From Rhipicephalus microplus (lineage: Eukaryota > Arthropoda > Arachnida > Ixodida > Ixodidae), in contig NC_134710.1 of NCBI RefSeq assembly GCF_043290135.1, forward strand, positions 1,054,001 to 1,118,000: a stretch of DNA of 64,000 bases, in the 5' to 3' direction. This document shows positions 46,242-59,123 of this stretch, in pieces. Each line of letters starts with the position of its first letter. Within the stretch, counting starts at the first letter, position 1. The notes under the pieces were generated by a model. The model was not told where the DNA came from. It ran no database searches and saw nothing but the letters and a program-made list of their open reading frames with translations. A program made the position numbers and the translations under genes.

Positions 46242-49200
46242 GTCTCCCACGTCGACATATGACGCTAGGTGGCTTCCAATGGATACAGTAAGCTGCACAG
46301 GATGCTTCACCTCAGTGCCGTCGGGCAAGCGTAGAGAGCAAGTCCTCACGATGCCGTCTCGTCCACCTATCAGTTCTTCTAGGAAAACCAAGCTCCACAG
46401 TTGACTTGGGCGATGTTTTTCTCCGAGTAGAACTACTTTGCCTTTCTTCAATATGTGATTTCCTTTTGCTTGGTTGAATGTGTAGTTTCTGAGTTCATTG
46501 AACTACTCCTTTAACCAACGAGACCAGAAAGTTTGCAAATCCTCTTTTTTCTTGCTCCAAAGTTTCTTCAGTTGATCGTTGGTCGACTCGGTGCTGATTT
46601 TGAGGTCGTAAGGTGGTGGCTTTGTCAGTTTTCTTCCAATGAGAAAATCTGCTGGAGATGGGGGGTACGGCTCATCCACGTCATTGTACACATATGTTTA
46701 AGGCCAAGAATTTATTACTGCTTCCACTTCTGTTAGTAAGTAAGCAACTCTGTCTGATTGACCAAGCGTCGACCAAGCATCTTCTTCAAGCATGTCTTTA
46801 CAGAACGTACGAGTCTCTCGTAAAATCCGCCCCACCAAGGAGCACTCGGGAAAATGAATTTTTACTGAATCTTTGAGGAAGAGAAAAATACAAGTACATC
46901 GGGATGTCGAATTGTTCGCCAGAGCTTCTGTAGATCTTTGGAAATTTTCACGAAGGTTCGGGCATTGTCGCTGTACATTGTGTGACAGAGGCATCGACGT
47001 GATATGAATCTCCGAAGTGCACAAAGGAAATTCCACGTCGTCAAATCTTCAACAAGTTCCAAGTGAACAGCTCTTGTTACAGCACAAATAAAAAGAGTGA
47101 TGTAAGAGTGTTGGTGAAGATGCCCTTTGATGTAAAGTGGACCCACAAAATCAACTCCACTTACAAGAAACGGAGGGGTTTGATTACAACAATCCTGGGG
47201 CATACAAGGTGAAACTTGCTCAACTGGTTTAGACTGGAGGCGTTGGCAGATGACACACCGTCATATTGTTTTTTTCACCAGCTGTTGATTGTGGAATCCA
47301 GTATTATTCCCTGATTTGAGTCAGTGTGTCTCGTACTCCTACGAGGAAGACTTTTTCGTGAGCATGATTGATGATTAAAGTAATGAGGTGAGAGTCTTTC
47401 TGTAGGAGGATTGGATGGCCAGAACCGTACGAGTCGTCCGTCATCTGAACTTTTCCTTATACCCGAAGCAGCCCGTCGTTGTCGAGAAACAATCTTAATT
47501 GTCCAACTGGACTTTAGGAAGGAATCGGATTCTCGTTTGCAACTTAGTTGCCTTCGTTACCAAAGTGAGTTCTCTGTTCTACGCGAATCAAGTAGCACTG
47601 CGCCTGTTAAATTTCTTCAGCAGACAGCTCCACGGACCCATCGCTTTCCTTTTTCAGCTTTTTAACATAACGGAAAACCCATGCCACTACTTTTACAAGT
47701 TTTGTGAGCCTGCTGAATCGTTCGTAATTAATCAGCGTTGGCATCAATGTACTCGTGTTAACAGCGTGGATACTGATTTCTGACCCGGTCTCAGCTGCCT
47801 GGAGTTTTCCGTTTTCGAGGTCAAGTTTTCCTCCGAATTCAGACCAGAATGTACGAGTCATGGCAAGCCATCTGGGTCCATACCACCACAACTGAGATCT
47901 ACTCAGTTTGTGTACAGTCAAGCTTCGAGTGAGCAAATCTGCAGGTTTTTTTTTTTCTTTTTTTCTGGGACAAAATCGTCATCGAGAATATTCTGTCAAA
48001 TTTTTGATCTCCTGCGTCTTGTTCCGTACAAACGCCTTCCAAGAAATGGGGTCCTTGTAAATCTAGCAAAGGGTAATCTGGGAATCGGACCGAAATGTTG
48101 CTTCACCAATGCCCAGGTCGCAGTTCTTGATGATATAGGCATATAAGCGGGCTGCAAGCAAAGCTGACATCAATTCCAGCCTCGCCAAGGTGACAGTCTT
48201 TAGCAGCGCAACTGTCTTTGCCATTAATAGTATAGTGTGGACGGTACTACTTCAGTCGACGGTACGAAGGTAGGCTACAGCACTGTATGCTGCCTCACTT
48301 GCATCAGAAAATATGCGCAGTTCTGCCTTTTGATAAGCGCCTTCGCTGCCCGCTGTGAGGAACCTTGGAATACTGAGCTTATGTAGCATGGCTACCTCCT
48401 TGCCCCATTTTTTCCAAACAGCTGACAGCTTCATTGGCATGATGTCATTCCAGACAAGGTTTTCCCTCCAGAGATCTTGTAGAAAGATCTTCACTCTTAC
48501 TAGAAAGGGTGACAGAAACCCTAAAGGGTCATAGATCCTTGCGACAGCCTGCAGCCCAAAGCGTTTGGTAATTCGACGCTCCTCCATAAAATGTAAAATA
48601 TCCTGGGGCCTAAACGAAAAGGTATCTGTCTGCTTGTTCCAATAAAGTCCCAGGACTTTCAGAGGTCCAGAAGGTGAGCAAAGTGATTTTTCGAGAGAAG
48701 TGATTCCCTGTTCGAAAACGGCAGATACAACGGGGTCGTTGCTGGCCTATTTATTAATGTTCATCGAAGCATTTTTGAAGATTTCAATTATCTCTTTATG
48801 CATTTGAATAGCTTGTTCAATGGTGTCAGCGCCAATAAGAAGATCATCCATATATATGGAGTCTTGCAATAGCCAGGCTGTCGAAGAAAAGCAATTTTTT
48901 TCGGACCTGAAGTGGTGCTTTAAGGTAGCAGTCAATAGGGAAGGACTTGAAGTAGCTCCAAAGGGCTCTCTCGTCATTCTCCAAACTTCTATTTCCAGCA
49001 GTGGGCTGTCCACTTGAGGTGAAGTCTTGAACCACAAGAAGCGAAGCGCATCTCTGCTGGGTTCTTGCAGGCCAACTTGAAAGAACACCTTCTCAATGTC
49101 AGCATTGATTGCTATTTTGTAGCGTCGGAAACGAAGCAGTAGCGTCACTACGTCGGGATTTAGATTTGGGCCAGCTTCTAGATTGTCATTTAAGGACTTC

Positions 49201-49531
49201 ATCCCGGATTCTGAGACGAAGCGTTGAACACAATGTGTACTTTCATAGTAGATCGGTCCTCACGTATTACGGCTCGGTGTGGCATATAATACCGGGGTCC
49301 AAATGGTTGGTAATCTTTTGTAGGTACTTTTTCAGCATATCCTTCTTTGAGGTACATTCGAATAGTTGAATCAAATCGTTTTAAAAGCTCAGTGTCTTTG
49401 TTAGGCTTCTTCATCAAACTGTGTAGACATTTGAGTGCAACTGCGTAGTTTTCACCCAGAGCAACCCTTTCCTTCCACGGTAGCGCCACTAGCGTCGGAT
49501 GCGCAAACTGATGTTGCATGCCTTCTTGCAC
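46203..49531 (-). pseudogene. pol: BEL/Pao Pol remnant (RT, Pao peptidase region, integrase, DUF5641)
   Basis: Blocks in order on the minus strand are: RT entry (LPWKERVALGENYAVALK, 49490 region), RT fingers and palm with YMDDLL near 48850, the post-RT region (GLQAVARIYDPLGFLSPF, 48540 region), and RNase H-like IFSDASEAAYSAVAY near 48290. These are followed by integrase (SGVDFVGPLYIKG near 47160, YSDNARTF near 46975), then PPSPADFLIGRKL and a DUF5641-like tail (46451-46203). Stops and frameshifts separate the blocks. The aspartic protease expected between Gag and RT is missing, apparently by a deletion near 49500. Confidence 0.8.
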
Positions 49532-50214
49532 ACTTGCCGCATTTTAACCGGCTTCTGCAATCTTTTGCCATGTGGCCCTGCTGTAGGCAATGAAAGCATC
49601 GTCCTGTTTTGATGAGCATCTCCCTTTTGTTTGAGAAGTCTATATCCTTCGTATCACAGACTTTGGCAGAATGCTTTTCAGACTGGCAGAACAGGCATTG
49701 TTGTGAACTTTTTGTTGAGCTTTGTAGAGCAGCTGTCGTGGAAACGTCACGTGGATGACTGGGTTTTAGCCCTCCCTCATCTGGAGCTCGACGAGTTTCC
49801 GATACAGCTTGTTTAGCAACAGCTTCCCGACAAGTGAGTTGAAGGTCGAAGAATTCCAGAAGCATTCGAAGATCGTTATCTTCTGGAACCGTTACACGGT
49901 TTGAATCGCCTTGCGTATTCGAAGAGGATACAGCCGATGAGAATACTTTGTGCATCTCGCGGAAACGCAGCACCATATCCGTCAATAGAACTCTTAGCAC
50001 GATTTCTTGAAGCATGGAGCAATAAGTTATTGAATTTGTGCCATGGGCCTTGAGGCTTCGAATATGAACCTGTACCTTGTCGTAAAGTTTCCTCAGCTGA
50101 CGAATGTCTACTGATGACGACACTGGCTTTAGATCCAGCAAACCTTGCAAATGGTCTTGCACAATGATCTGTTCATCTCCGAAACACTTCTTTAAAATTT
50201 CAATAGCGTCTTTA
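49452..50214 (-). pseudogene. gag: BEL/Pao Gag, C-terminal part (after LINE B)
   Basis: It starts at the LINE B target duplication with DAIEILKKCFGDEQI and continues through the DUF1759-type Gag core (LLDLKPVSSS, IRQLRKLYDKVQVHIRSL). A zinc-binding segment follows (CLFCQSEKHSAKVC, CFHCLQQGHMAKDC). The frame then ends abnormally within the RT entry region because protease-coding DNA is absent. The N-terminal half is 6 kb away at 56224-56784. Confidence 0.75.
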
Positions 50215-50293
50215 TTATTAAGTTTTATTGGTGCAAGGGCATCTAAGGCCAAAGAGCGCCAGTACAAGCATTGTCTCGTTTCAGGTTATTAGT

Positions 50294-53200
50294 CTAAAAA
50301 TTAAAAACAAATGATGTGTAGCAAATATCTAAAAAATATTTAAAACACAGTGCATTTAAAAGAAATGTCACTTTGTTAAAACATCTTAATTTCGTTGGCA
50401 AATAAAGTCTGTGACGATAAATGAGTCGACAAGGTCCAAGACCGTCACGGCTAAGTCCTTGCCTGAGCAAAAACTGCGAAAGCTCAGACATACTTGTTTT
50501 TTGCACTAGGCAGTACCTCACACTTAAGGCACAGCCTAGTGGCTAGGATGGAATGGTATCATTGTTAAAAATTTAACTTTCCCAAGATAATGAAGAAGTA
50601 TCTTAAAGTCAAACACCGCATCAAGTGATATAAACAACGTGGGATGAAGTGGAATATGAGACCGGTAGAGCTCCCTGAAATGGGTCAGTCATGCTTGGTG
50701 AAGCACAGGACACTGAATGTGGACATGCGAAACAGTCAGGCTCTCTCCACAATGTATACATGTAGGTGGATCAGAGATTGTCAAAAGGTGTTTATGTGTG
50801 ACATAAGTGCAGCCTATGCTGAGCCTTGTTAGAGTGACTTCAGTGAATCTGTTGTGTTTTTGTGGGATAACTTTCCTTAGTTGGGGTTTTACTAGGTGGA
50901 GTTTGTTGTCGACCTGTTTGTCCCATTTATCTTGCTAGTGGTTGTGTAATCCTCTACGTACAACAGGTTTTATATCCACATCAAGAACAGTGGTTACATT
51001 TATGGCTTGCGGATCAGCGGCTTCTCGTGAATTCTTGTCCACTACTTCATTGCCCTCATTCCTAGAACGACCTGGCACCCAGCAAATAACAATAGAAAAA
51101 TTTAGGTTATAGGATGCACAGATTTCATTAAAGAGCTTGTCGAAAGTGGGGTTCTTGCTGTACTTGCTACAGGACAGGGCAGTGACAACACCTGAAGAAT
51201 CTGTGTACACTATAGACTTTGGTATCTTGCGTTGTATAATGTGCGGTATTATAAGCAGGACACCATAGGCTTCCACTGTGAAAATGCTGGTATGTGTATG
51301 CATGGTTCTAGTTTCTAAGAAGTTTTGTCCGTAGGCTGCACAGGATACAGATGTTCGAGACTTTGAACCATGAGAGAAGAATGCGGCGGAAGAATATTTG
51401 TGCTATATGGCCAAGAAATGTTGCTGAATTAACGCACTTGAACAATTTTTCTTTTTGAGGTCTTTGAAGGACCAGTCACAAGTGACCGGACACTGCTGCC
51501 AAGGGGGGGAGTGTGTTCAGCATGGTCACTTTCCTGTAATTCATCGAAACAAATTCTAAGTTTTTTCTACTACAGGTCTTATTGCCAATGGAAACACTGG
51601 GGCGATACAAGGACGGTTTGCGAATAACTGAGTAGTGGACAGATCATTCATAAGTGCTTTGCATGGGTGCTGCTTCAGAGACATGATTTTAACTGCATAG
51701 GAGACTTTTAGATATGTGCGCTGATAGTCTAGCGGCCACTGATCTGACTCTGCATAAAGGCTTTGGACAGGGCTGGTACGAAATGAACCAAGTGCCAGCC
51801 GGATACCTAAGTGGTATACAGGGTCCAACATTTTGAGTGCTGTCTTTTTAGCTGACTGATATACTATGCCTTCATAGTCTATGCGTGACAAAACCAGGCT
51901 TCTAAACAGAGAAATGAGACAGTGACTGTCCTCCATGACTGATGCGATAAAATCTTTAAAAGGTTCATTGTCTTGAGACATTTTAACTTCAGCTGTTTTA
52001 TGTGCTGGATGAAGGCGAGTTTGGAATAAAAAATTACACCGAGAAATTCTTCTTTCTTTCGCGATGACTAAGTTTTGTCCATTCATTAGTATGCAGGTGT
52101 CAGGATGTACACCTCTTAGTCTGAAGAAAAGCACACTAGTGGTCTTATCAGCGTTGAACCTAAAACCATTCTCATCAGCCCATTTTGCAAGGCGGTTAAC
52201 ACCTAATTCTATCTGGCACTCGCATACAGTCAAGTTAAAAGATTTGAAACTGATTTGGATGTCATCTACATAAACAGGGTACGATATCGCAGGAGGAATA
52301 ACAGAGCGAAGAGAGTTCATTTTAACTATAGAAAGCGTGCAGCTTAATATTTCGCCCTACAGCACTCCATTTTCTTGAAGAAATGTACGTGATGACACAC
52401 TGCCTATTCTTAAACGAAACTTCCTTTCCGACAGGTAATCTCTTAAGATGGTAATCAACCTGCCGCATATTCCATAGGACGATGTCTTGCGGTATATTTC
52501 GTATTGCCAGGCAGTGTCATATGCCTCCTCAATATCAAAGAAAACAGAAAGACGCTATTGATTGTGTACAAATGCATCACGTATATATGACTCAAGGAGG
52601 ACAAGATTGTCAGTTGTGGATCTAGCTGTACGGAAGCCAGACTAGCACGGGTCCAATATACCGTTGTATTTTAAGTAATAGACCAAGTGGCGGTTAATCA
52701 TTTTTTTCAAACATTTTGAGTAGGCAGCTTGTGAGTGCAATAGGCCTGTAACTATTTACTGAAGAAGGATCTTTGCCCTGTTTAAGGATTGGTAGGACTA
52801 TTACCTTTTTCCAAGCAGAGGGTATTTTGCCAGTATTGAAAATATTGTTGTAAAGTGCTAAAAGACATTTTAGGGTTTCATTAGGGAGATTTCTGATCAT
52901 TTCGTAGGTAATTGTATCAGAGCCAGGGGCAGAACTTCCACAGGAACCAAGGGCAAGCTTCAATTCATGTAGTGTTAGTGGTTTATTGTATCCTTCTGAT
53001 TCAAGCTTGTTCGGGCGCAGAGGTACACTTCCAGCTATGCTTTTGTGCCATAAGAACTTAGCAGTATAATTTTTTGAGCTTGATATTTCCTCAAAGTGCT
53101 CGCCAAGAGCGTTTGCCTTTTCTTCTATTGTATCACCGCAGTCATTCACGAAAGAAAAGGGATTTGGGCCTGGTCCTTTAAGTTTATCCACCCTATTATA

Positions 53201-54256
53201 CACCTCGTTGGCATCTGTGTAGGAGTTTATTGAGGATATGTAGTGTTTCCAGCTTTCCCGTATGGCTATACGGTGAATACGCCTGTCATTCGCTTTGCAA
53301 CTTACGAAGTTTTATCAAGTTTTCTATTGTTGGGTAGCGAGAAAAAGTCCTCCATGCTTTGTTTTATTGTTTTTTGGCAATTTAACACTCCCGATTCCAC
53401 CATGGCTTTGCGCTGACCTTATTATTGCAAGACTGCGGTATACACTTTTTAGCACAAGTGAGGATATATTCGGAGATATAGTTGGCCATTTCTTCTACGC
53501 CCGAATGGTCCAACTCTTCAAGGGGCAGTGTGCCGAGCTCTCTAAATTTCACCCAGTTTGCTCTATGAAAGTTCAATTTCTTAGGGAAAGATGGTCGGTA
53601 TCTCGTCTTGTTTTTAAAAGAGACGGAAATGGTCACTTCCATAAGGATTAATAATAACTTACTAATCTAGGTAAGGTAGGAGTGACGATGAGCCAATGGC
53701 TAAATCTATGCATGAATATGTATTGTTTGTGGTACAGTAGTATGTTGGCTCTGTCTTATTGAACAGACATACTACAGATGAGAGAAGAAAGTTTTCTATA
53801 GCTCGACCTCTCGCACCACATCTGGTATCACCCCACAACAAACTGTGAGCATTAAGAACTCCAATTAAAACATACGGTTCTGGAAGCTCATAAATCAGCT
53901 TTTCGAACTCTATTTTATTGAACGGTTCGTCGGGGGCTATGTATATGAAGCAGATAGTTATCAAACGATTGAATAAAATAGCGCGAACAGCCACAACCTC
54001 AAGAGAGCTTTGTAGCGGAATGTGCTGGCATGCTAAGCTTCTTTGCGCAATTATTGCCACACCTCCGGATGAGAAATTGCCACCCTTTCGATCTTTGCGA
54101 AAAACCACGTATTTATTTAGGAAATTCATGTGAGTTGACTTTAAAATAAGTTTCTTGAACACAGAACATTTTAGGCTGATAACAATTTAGTAAGTCTTTG
54201 ATATCAAGGTTATGAAACATGGCCCTGGCATTCCACTGTAGTATTTGTGTGGTCAT
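50294..54256 (-). pseudogene. LINE B ORF2 (endonuclease, reverse transcriptase, RNase H), decayed
   Basis: It starts at 54256 (MTTQILQWNARAM). A frame change near 54150 leads into the rest of the endonuclease (GGVAIIAQRS, YVLIGVLNAHSLLWGD). Reverse transcriptase blocks: SSVNSYRPIALTSCLLKMFE near 52760, YPVYVDDIQISF near 52270, and a thumb to 51556. The RNase H with IVYTDSSGVVTAL and VPGRSRNEGNEVVD lies at 51303-50935. Several stops occur. The last ~650 bp are C-terminal remnant and 3' UTR. Confidence 0.8.
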
Positions 54257-54296
54257 ATTGAAGAAAATGTATGCGTCCTGTGTTCAGATGAACAGG

Positions 54297-55943
54297 TTAC
54301 TGACCCCTTGAAGGAGCGGTTACCGGATGTTGTCCTTTTTTATTGCGCTCCAAAGAGCACTTTTCTTTGGGCGTCGATGACGCTGGTACTCGTCCATCGA
54401 TTTCCATAGCCTTCTCAGAGACGCTGGAAGGTCGAGGACCGGGCTCAGAGACTTGCGTCTCCGGCCTTGGAATTCCATTCAGCTTCGGGGCCTGTTGAGC
54501 CGAAGCCTGCAGATTCACCTTTGATGTTGGTGGCGTGGCAATAGCAGCAGCCACCTGAGGGGTGGACGAAGTGACTATTGGGCCACTGTTGGTGACCGCA
54601 GTAAACTGCCGAGGCACTTGTGGCACTATACCCCGATTGATTGATTTGATTTGTGGGGTTTAACGGCCTAAAATTACCATATGATTATGAGAGACGCCGT
54701 AGTGGAGGACTCCGGAAATTTCGACCACCTGGGGTTCTTTAACGTGCATCCAAATCTGAGTACACGAGCCTACAACATTTCCGCCTCCATCGGAGATGCA
54801 GCCGCCACAACCGGGAGTTGATCCCACGACCTGCGGGTCAGCAGCCAAGTACCTTAGCCACTAGACCACCGTGGCGGGGCCTGGCACTATCCCCCGTTGC
54901 ACTATTTCGGCAAAACTGGTGTGATCAAGGTATGACAGATGGTTCCTTGCTTCACAAAATGTTATGTTTTCTTTTACTTTTGGTGAGATGATCTCTTTTT
55001 CGATCTTCCATTTAGGACATATTCTAGAGTAGGCTGGATGACTTCCATCACAGTTCACACAATGTGGAGATGATTCGCAATCGTCAGACTTGTGTTCATT
55101 GGAGCTGCATTTGGCACATGTCTGCTTTCCCCAGCATGTCTGGGATCCATGCCCGTATCGCCGGCACTTAAAGCATCGCTGAGGGTTCGGTATGTACAAC
55201 CTCATGCGAAGTTTGATGTAGCCTGCATCTATTGTGGTAGGGAGCACACAGCTGTCAAAGGTTAGTATTATGTGTTAATGCGGATCTGCTCATTCTTTCG
55301 ACAAATCAGGATTCTTTCAACCTTTATAACATTTTGATTCTGGAAGCCATCTAGAAGTTCCTCATCACTGAGGTGCAAAAAGTCATCTTCCGATATTACA
55401 CCACGGCTCATGTTCATTGTTCTATGTGCAGACACGGTTACTGGTACGTCACCAATACATTTCAAGTCATTCGATTTCTCAATTGGTCTTTGTCTTTAAT
55501 TTCGAGTAGCAATTCACCGCTAGGCGTTTTCGTGGCGTTCTGAGCGCCACCAGGAAAGGAGACAATTTACGAGCAGTTAAGTTGCCCTCACTATGGATTA
55601 CATGATACTTTGGGAAATTTTCAGTGGTTCGCAGAAAGAATTGGAAGGGTGCTTCGGTTCGCCCTCCTTTCTGAGGGCGATCGAGACAAAAGAAAGCTTG
55701 TTTAGCCATGAAGTACTGCTTGTGTTTGGCGACAGTGCCAGCCGCCCACCACGGAGCCCAACAAGGGGACGCGGCAAGACTTGAATGAAGTCTGCACAAC
55801 GCCAGCTGTACGCTATCACTATAATCAGATATAGCATACCCCAGGTGGGATACGTACACGAGGTTAACCCTCGCTGCCAGGAAACAATGAAGTAAATAGA
55901 AAAGAGAAGAAGACAGGATAGATTCAAAGAGGAGAAAAGACAA
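54297..55943 (-). pseudogene. LINE B ORF1, broken by frameshifts and a SINE
   Basis: Pieces at 55943-55479, 55465-55268, 55247-54861 and 54626-54297 align in order with LINE A ORF1: the MNMSRGVISEDDFLHLSDEELL region, CFKCRRYGHGSQTC, CAKCSSNEHKSDDC and a Pro/Ser-rich tail. The Ruka SINE at 54636-54882 separates the last two pieces. Frameshifts separate the others. Not functional. Confidence 0.75.
54636..54882 (-). mobile_element. Ruka SINE inserted in LINE B ORF1
   Basis: A full unit in reverse orientation, from the (AATC)n tail at 54636 to the CCGCCACGGTGGTCTAGTGG head ending near 54882. It is flanked by a 14-bp duplication, GGCACTATACCCCG (54622-54635) and GGCACTATCCCCCG (54883-54896), with one difference. 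Confidence 0.9.
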
Positions 55944-56223
55944 AGATGTAGGGAGAGAGAGACAGGAAAAGGCGACTGCCGATTACCCTTGGGTGGGTCA
56001 GCCCAGGGGTGCCGTCTACGTAAAGCCGGGGCAAAAGGGGTGTGTTGCCTCTGCCAGAGAGCCTAAAGGTCCAATCACCTGGCGTCGGCTCAACCCCCAG
56101 GATTCCCTTTTCCCCGGACATGGTTAAGCCACACACGGCTAGGCGTGGGAGGAGGTCGAAACCTCCCCGTTAGCTCGGGTCCGTGGTGTCACTACACACC
56201 AAACGCCTGCTTGCGCAGACGGG

Positions 56224-56784
56224 AATAGCGTCTTTAAACCATTCTTCGGTAGCTTGTAAGCCTGATATGGCCGACGCTGCCGCTCCGGTAACCAAACTGT
56301 TCAAGTAGTTGAACTTGTCAGCTGTGCTCAACTCGCTGTTGTTGTGGACTGTTCTTGTGGACTGCTGATGTAAACTGCGTCCAAAATCTCAGCCATAGTC
56401 TGCGGTTACCATCAAATTTTACGAGTTCTAGTTGGGGAAGCTTGCTTTTGCCAGATGATAACGGGTGAACGTTCGTAAGGAGTGGGGCTGGAGGAGCCAG
56501 ACATTCATTCAGCTTGACTTGTAGATTCGCTGTGAGAGTAACAACCTTGTCACGATATTCTCCAGCCTCTAACGTCTCGCTGTCCAACAAGTCATCTGGC
56601 GTCTCTTCAAAAATTGCCTCATCCACTTTCTCTATCTGACCATAAAATGAGCTTATTCTGTTGAGGAATACACTTACTGCTGCTGCCGTGACTGCTTGAT
56701 TTCCTCGCTAGTGGTCTTCTGCCTCGGACAACAGGACATCCAGTTGGGACCGCAGGTTGTGGCGTCGTCTAAGATATTGTTCCA
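56224..56784 (-). pseudogene. gag: BEL/Pao Gag, N-terminal part (before LINE B)
   Basis: The likely start is 56784 (MEQYLRRRHNLRSQLD). After an in-frame TAG the frame continues through the acidic VDEAIFEETPDDLLDSE region and the DUF1759 hallmark LPQLELVKFDGNRRLWLRF near 56420. A frame change follows, and the reading ends in KDAI at the LINE B junction. It resumes at 50214 after the 13-bp target duplication. Confidence 0.75.
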
Positions 56785-56903
56785 TTCTGCCGGCCGCAGT
56801 CGATGCATCTCGCCAAGATCGCAGGCACCCTCTTCCGAGGTGTTACGGCTCTTAACGTTGATGATGTTGGCATCGTCAAAAGTCCCGGGTTTTAGGCACC
56901 ATC

Positions 56904-57118
56904 TGTTGAACCTCTGAGCCTTACTGCTGCGGCGTGACTCACATCGAGCAAAGAACGTGTCTTGCCAAATGAAAAGCTTTAATGGAACTCAAGAAGAAAG
57001 AAAAAGACAAGGATGAGTGGGCGCTGCCATGAGGCCAAGCGTCAGCTCGTGAGGAGGCTCAATTAATGATGATGGCTGCTCTTCTGCTGCGAGAGATAAA
57101 TAAAGGGAAGTCACAACA
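56904..57118 (-). repeat. BEL/Pao 5' LTR
   Basis: 215 bp, the partner of 46029-46241. The primer-binding site lies immediately inside on the minus strand (56901 downwards), which fixes this as the 5' LTR. Confidence 0.8.
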
Positions 57119-58050
57119 AAGGGTATGCACTGAGCCTTAATCGCAAGGTGGCCACACCATCGTCGCGCCAATTTGAAGGTCCATTCGTGCAGGTCGTTCA
57201 TGCTGTACAGATAGACTCGCACATATCTCGAGCAGTGGGACGCGTGCCTGTTGACACTGTTGTCCGCCACAGTGTCTTTCTTTACATATTTCTGAAGAAA
57301 ACGGCAGCTGGAGCGGCTGGCTGAGTGCTTTAGACAATAGACAAGTCTGATTACATCCACACATGCATCGGCATGCAAGATGTATTCGGGGGTCCCTGTT
57401 ATTCAAGTCGCTGTACAGATATCGAACACCGCTTGTGCAGCAAGTTCCTGCGAGTGCGTGGACCTTCGAAATGGCAACCCCGCTGCTAGCACTCTTCGCA
57501 GATAACATCAAGCCTTATTATTTGGCATAACAATACAATTTGTTGGTATCGCATTCATTGGTAAGAACTTAAGTGAAACTAAAAAATTGTATCTTTTGGA
57601 ACCGAAATCGCGCAATTCAAAAGAACTCACAAGAGTGGAAGCTTGGGCTAGTTGGTGCGTATTCATATTTGCAAGGTGTTTCAGCGCGCGAACAAAGGAA
57701 AAAAGGACATGGTAGACAGAAAGAGCGCTGACTTCCAACTAACTTTATTTCGCAGAGTGGCAAGAATTTATACGTCTAAAAAGGAAGATTACAGAGCATA
57801 AATGTAAAAAACATTCAAAAGAACGCTGGCCAAAGGGACAGCGTTCTTTCTGCAGGTGATTAAAAATCGAGTTTTAGGTGTCAGAAATAGGCAGGAAAAC
57901 ACATTTTCAGGACCCCAAGATCGTAAATATAGGCACAGTAAAGCTTCACAAAAATAATTAAAATTTTTGAAGAACGACGGGTGTCTGTTTCGAAGTAAGA
58001 CACACGCATTGACCTATTGGGAATACACTGCATTGTAGTTTAGGGTTAGG
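57119..58050. other. Unassigned DNA with a possible dispersed repeat
   Basis: No gene recognised. A short open stretch near 57160-57330 (plus) has no known motif. The segment ~57636-57770 (GCTTGGGCTAGTTGGTGCG onward) resembles a dispersed tick repeat that I cannot name. Confidence 0.35.
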
Positions 58051-58054
58051 GTCC

Positions 58055-58951
58055 TGTTAAGTTTGGCCTGGAAATTCGTCTGGGCAGACGCCATTGTGCG
58101 TAAGCCGGTCCACTGGAGAGGCTCTCAATCCCTTTGGCACCCAGTCTGCCAGACGCTTTCGAAGATCTGAGTAATTACCCAGACAATGCGGCAAGCAAAG
58201 GCGAGTTCCCGTCTTTCAAATGCGGACCCTTTCGTCGTACCTTCAAGCAGCAGCGGTGCCTGATGACCTCGGTGATTCATCTGGCGACGGAGAAGCTGTT
58301 GTGACCGGCGCCAGAGCTGACAGGAGAGCGGTGCTCCTTTTGATCCCCAATCAAGTAGACGACCGGCCGGCTGCCTATGCTCGTCAGGCATTGTCCGTGA
58401 TGGCCGGAGGATGAGACGTTGTGTCGCCAAGATGCCGTTAACCGTTCGAGAGAGGCCAACAAAGACAGCATCTTCCTGGAAGAGACCGCAGCGGCCACCG
58501 CAAATCACCCCGCTAATTAAGCGAACAAAATCGGCGGACCCTTTGATGTATGCTGTCCAGATCGTGGGACCTCTCGACTAGCGGCACACGCACGACGAGG
58601 AAGAGCCCTGCTGGCGCCACCTTGCAGTGCAGTGTTCACGACCCAATATTGGACGTTCACGTGGACCGTGCATGCTTGTCCCCCTCACCTGTTGTGCGTG
58701 TGTGACTGGTGCTCCATTTGGAAAGGAGGAGCCCGACAGGGCTTAAAACGACGCCGCAGAGTGCTGGACGTCGCTCTGAACTATGTAACAGTTCAACCAC
58801 CACGCTCGTGGTTTGTGAAACCACTAACCTTTCTTTTCTGTAAATATGTGTAAATAATGCCATAAACATGCTTTGTTTTTCGCATCCTCCAGCGACCTTC
58901 CTTCCGACTCGGTGGTATGCCATCAGCGAACTTCCTTCTTCGACCTTAACA
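58055..58951 (+). repeat. 5' LTR of the gag-only element
   Basis: It differs from the 3' LTR at about 20 positions by eye (~98% identity), apart from a ~17-bp block absent here. The next bases, ACTGGTTGGCAGAGG, probably contain the primer-binding site. Confidence 0.8.
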
Positions 58952-59123
58952 ACTGGTTGGCAGAGGTGAGATGGACTTCACAACATGGTGCTGTGCTGTG
59001 GTGAGTGCTTGGTCTTTGCTATAACTTTCCAGGCTTCATTTCTTGAGTGTGAGTTGATTAGAAGCTGGATTGTGTGTGAGTTAGGGAGATCACCTATTTG
59101 TGTGTTAGAGGGATCCCCTACAT

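Larger units (their letters stand above)
50215..56223 (-). mobile_element. I-clade LINE B, full length, inserted in BEL/Pao gag
   Basis: A 6.0 kb minus-strand LINE flanked by the 13-bp duplication AATAGCGTCTTTA (50202-50214 and 56224-56236). It has a 5' UTR like that of LINE A (56217-55930), ORF1, ORF2 and a 3' end whose last bases read CCAATAAAACTTAATAATA. It belongs to the same family as LINE A but a clearly different subfamily. A Ruka SINE interrupts its ORF1. Confidence 0.85.
46029..57118 (-). mobile_element. BEL/Pao LTR retrotransposon, decayed, split by LINE B
   Basis: Read on the minus strand: 5' LTR 57118-56904, primer-binding site TGGTGCCTAAAACCCGGGA just inside, gag (interrupted by LINE B), reverse transcriptase, Pao peptidase-like region, integrase, DUF5641-like end and 3' LTR 46241-46029. 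The flanks are TAGGG (left) and AAGGG (right), a likely 5-bp duplication with one change. The LTRs differ at roughly 25 positions, so the copy is fairly old. Confidence 0.8.

Noticed and set aside
58033..58050. TTTAGGGTTAGGG as a telomeric remnant
   Set aside because: Only two units are present at the target of an LTR insertion, too few to claim telomere origin.
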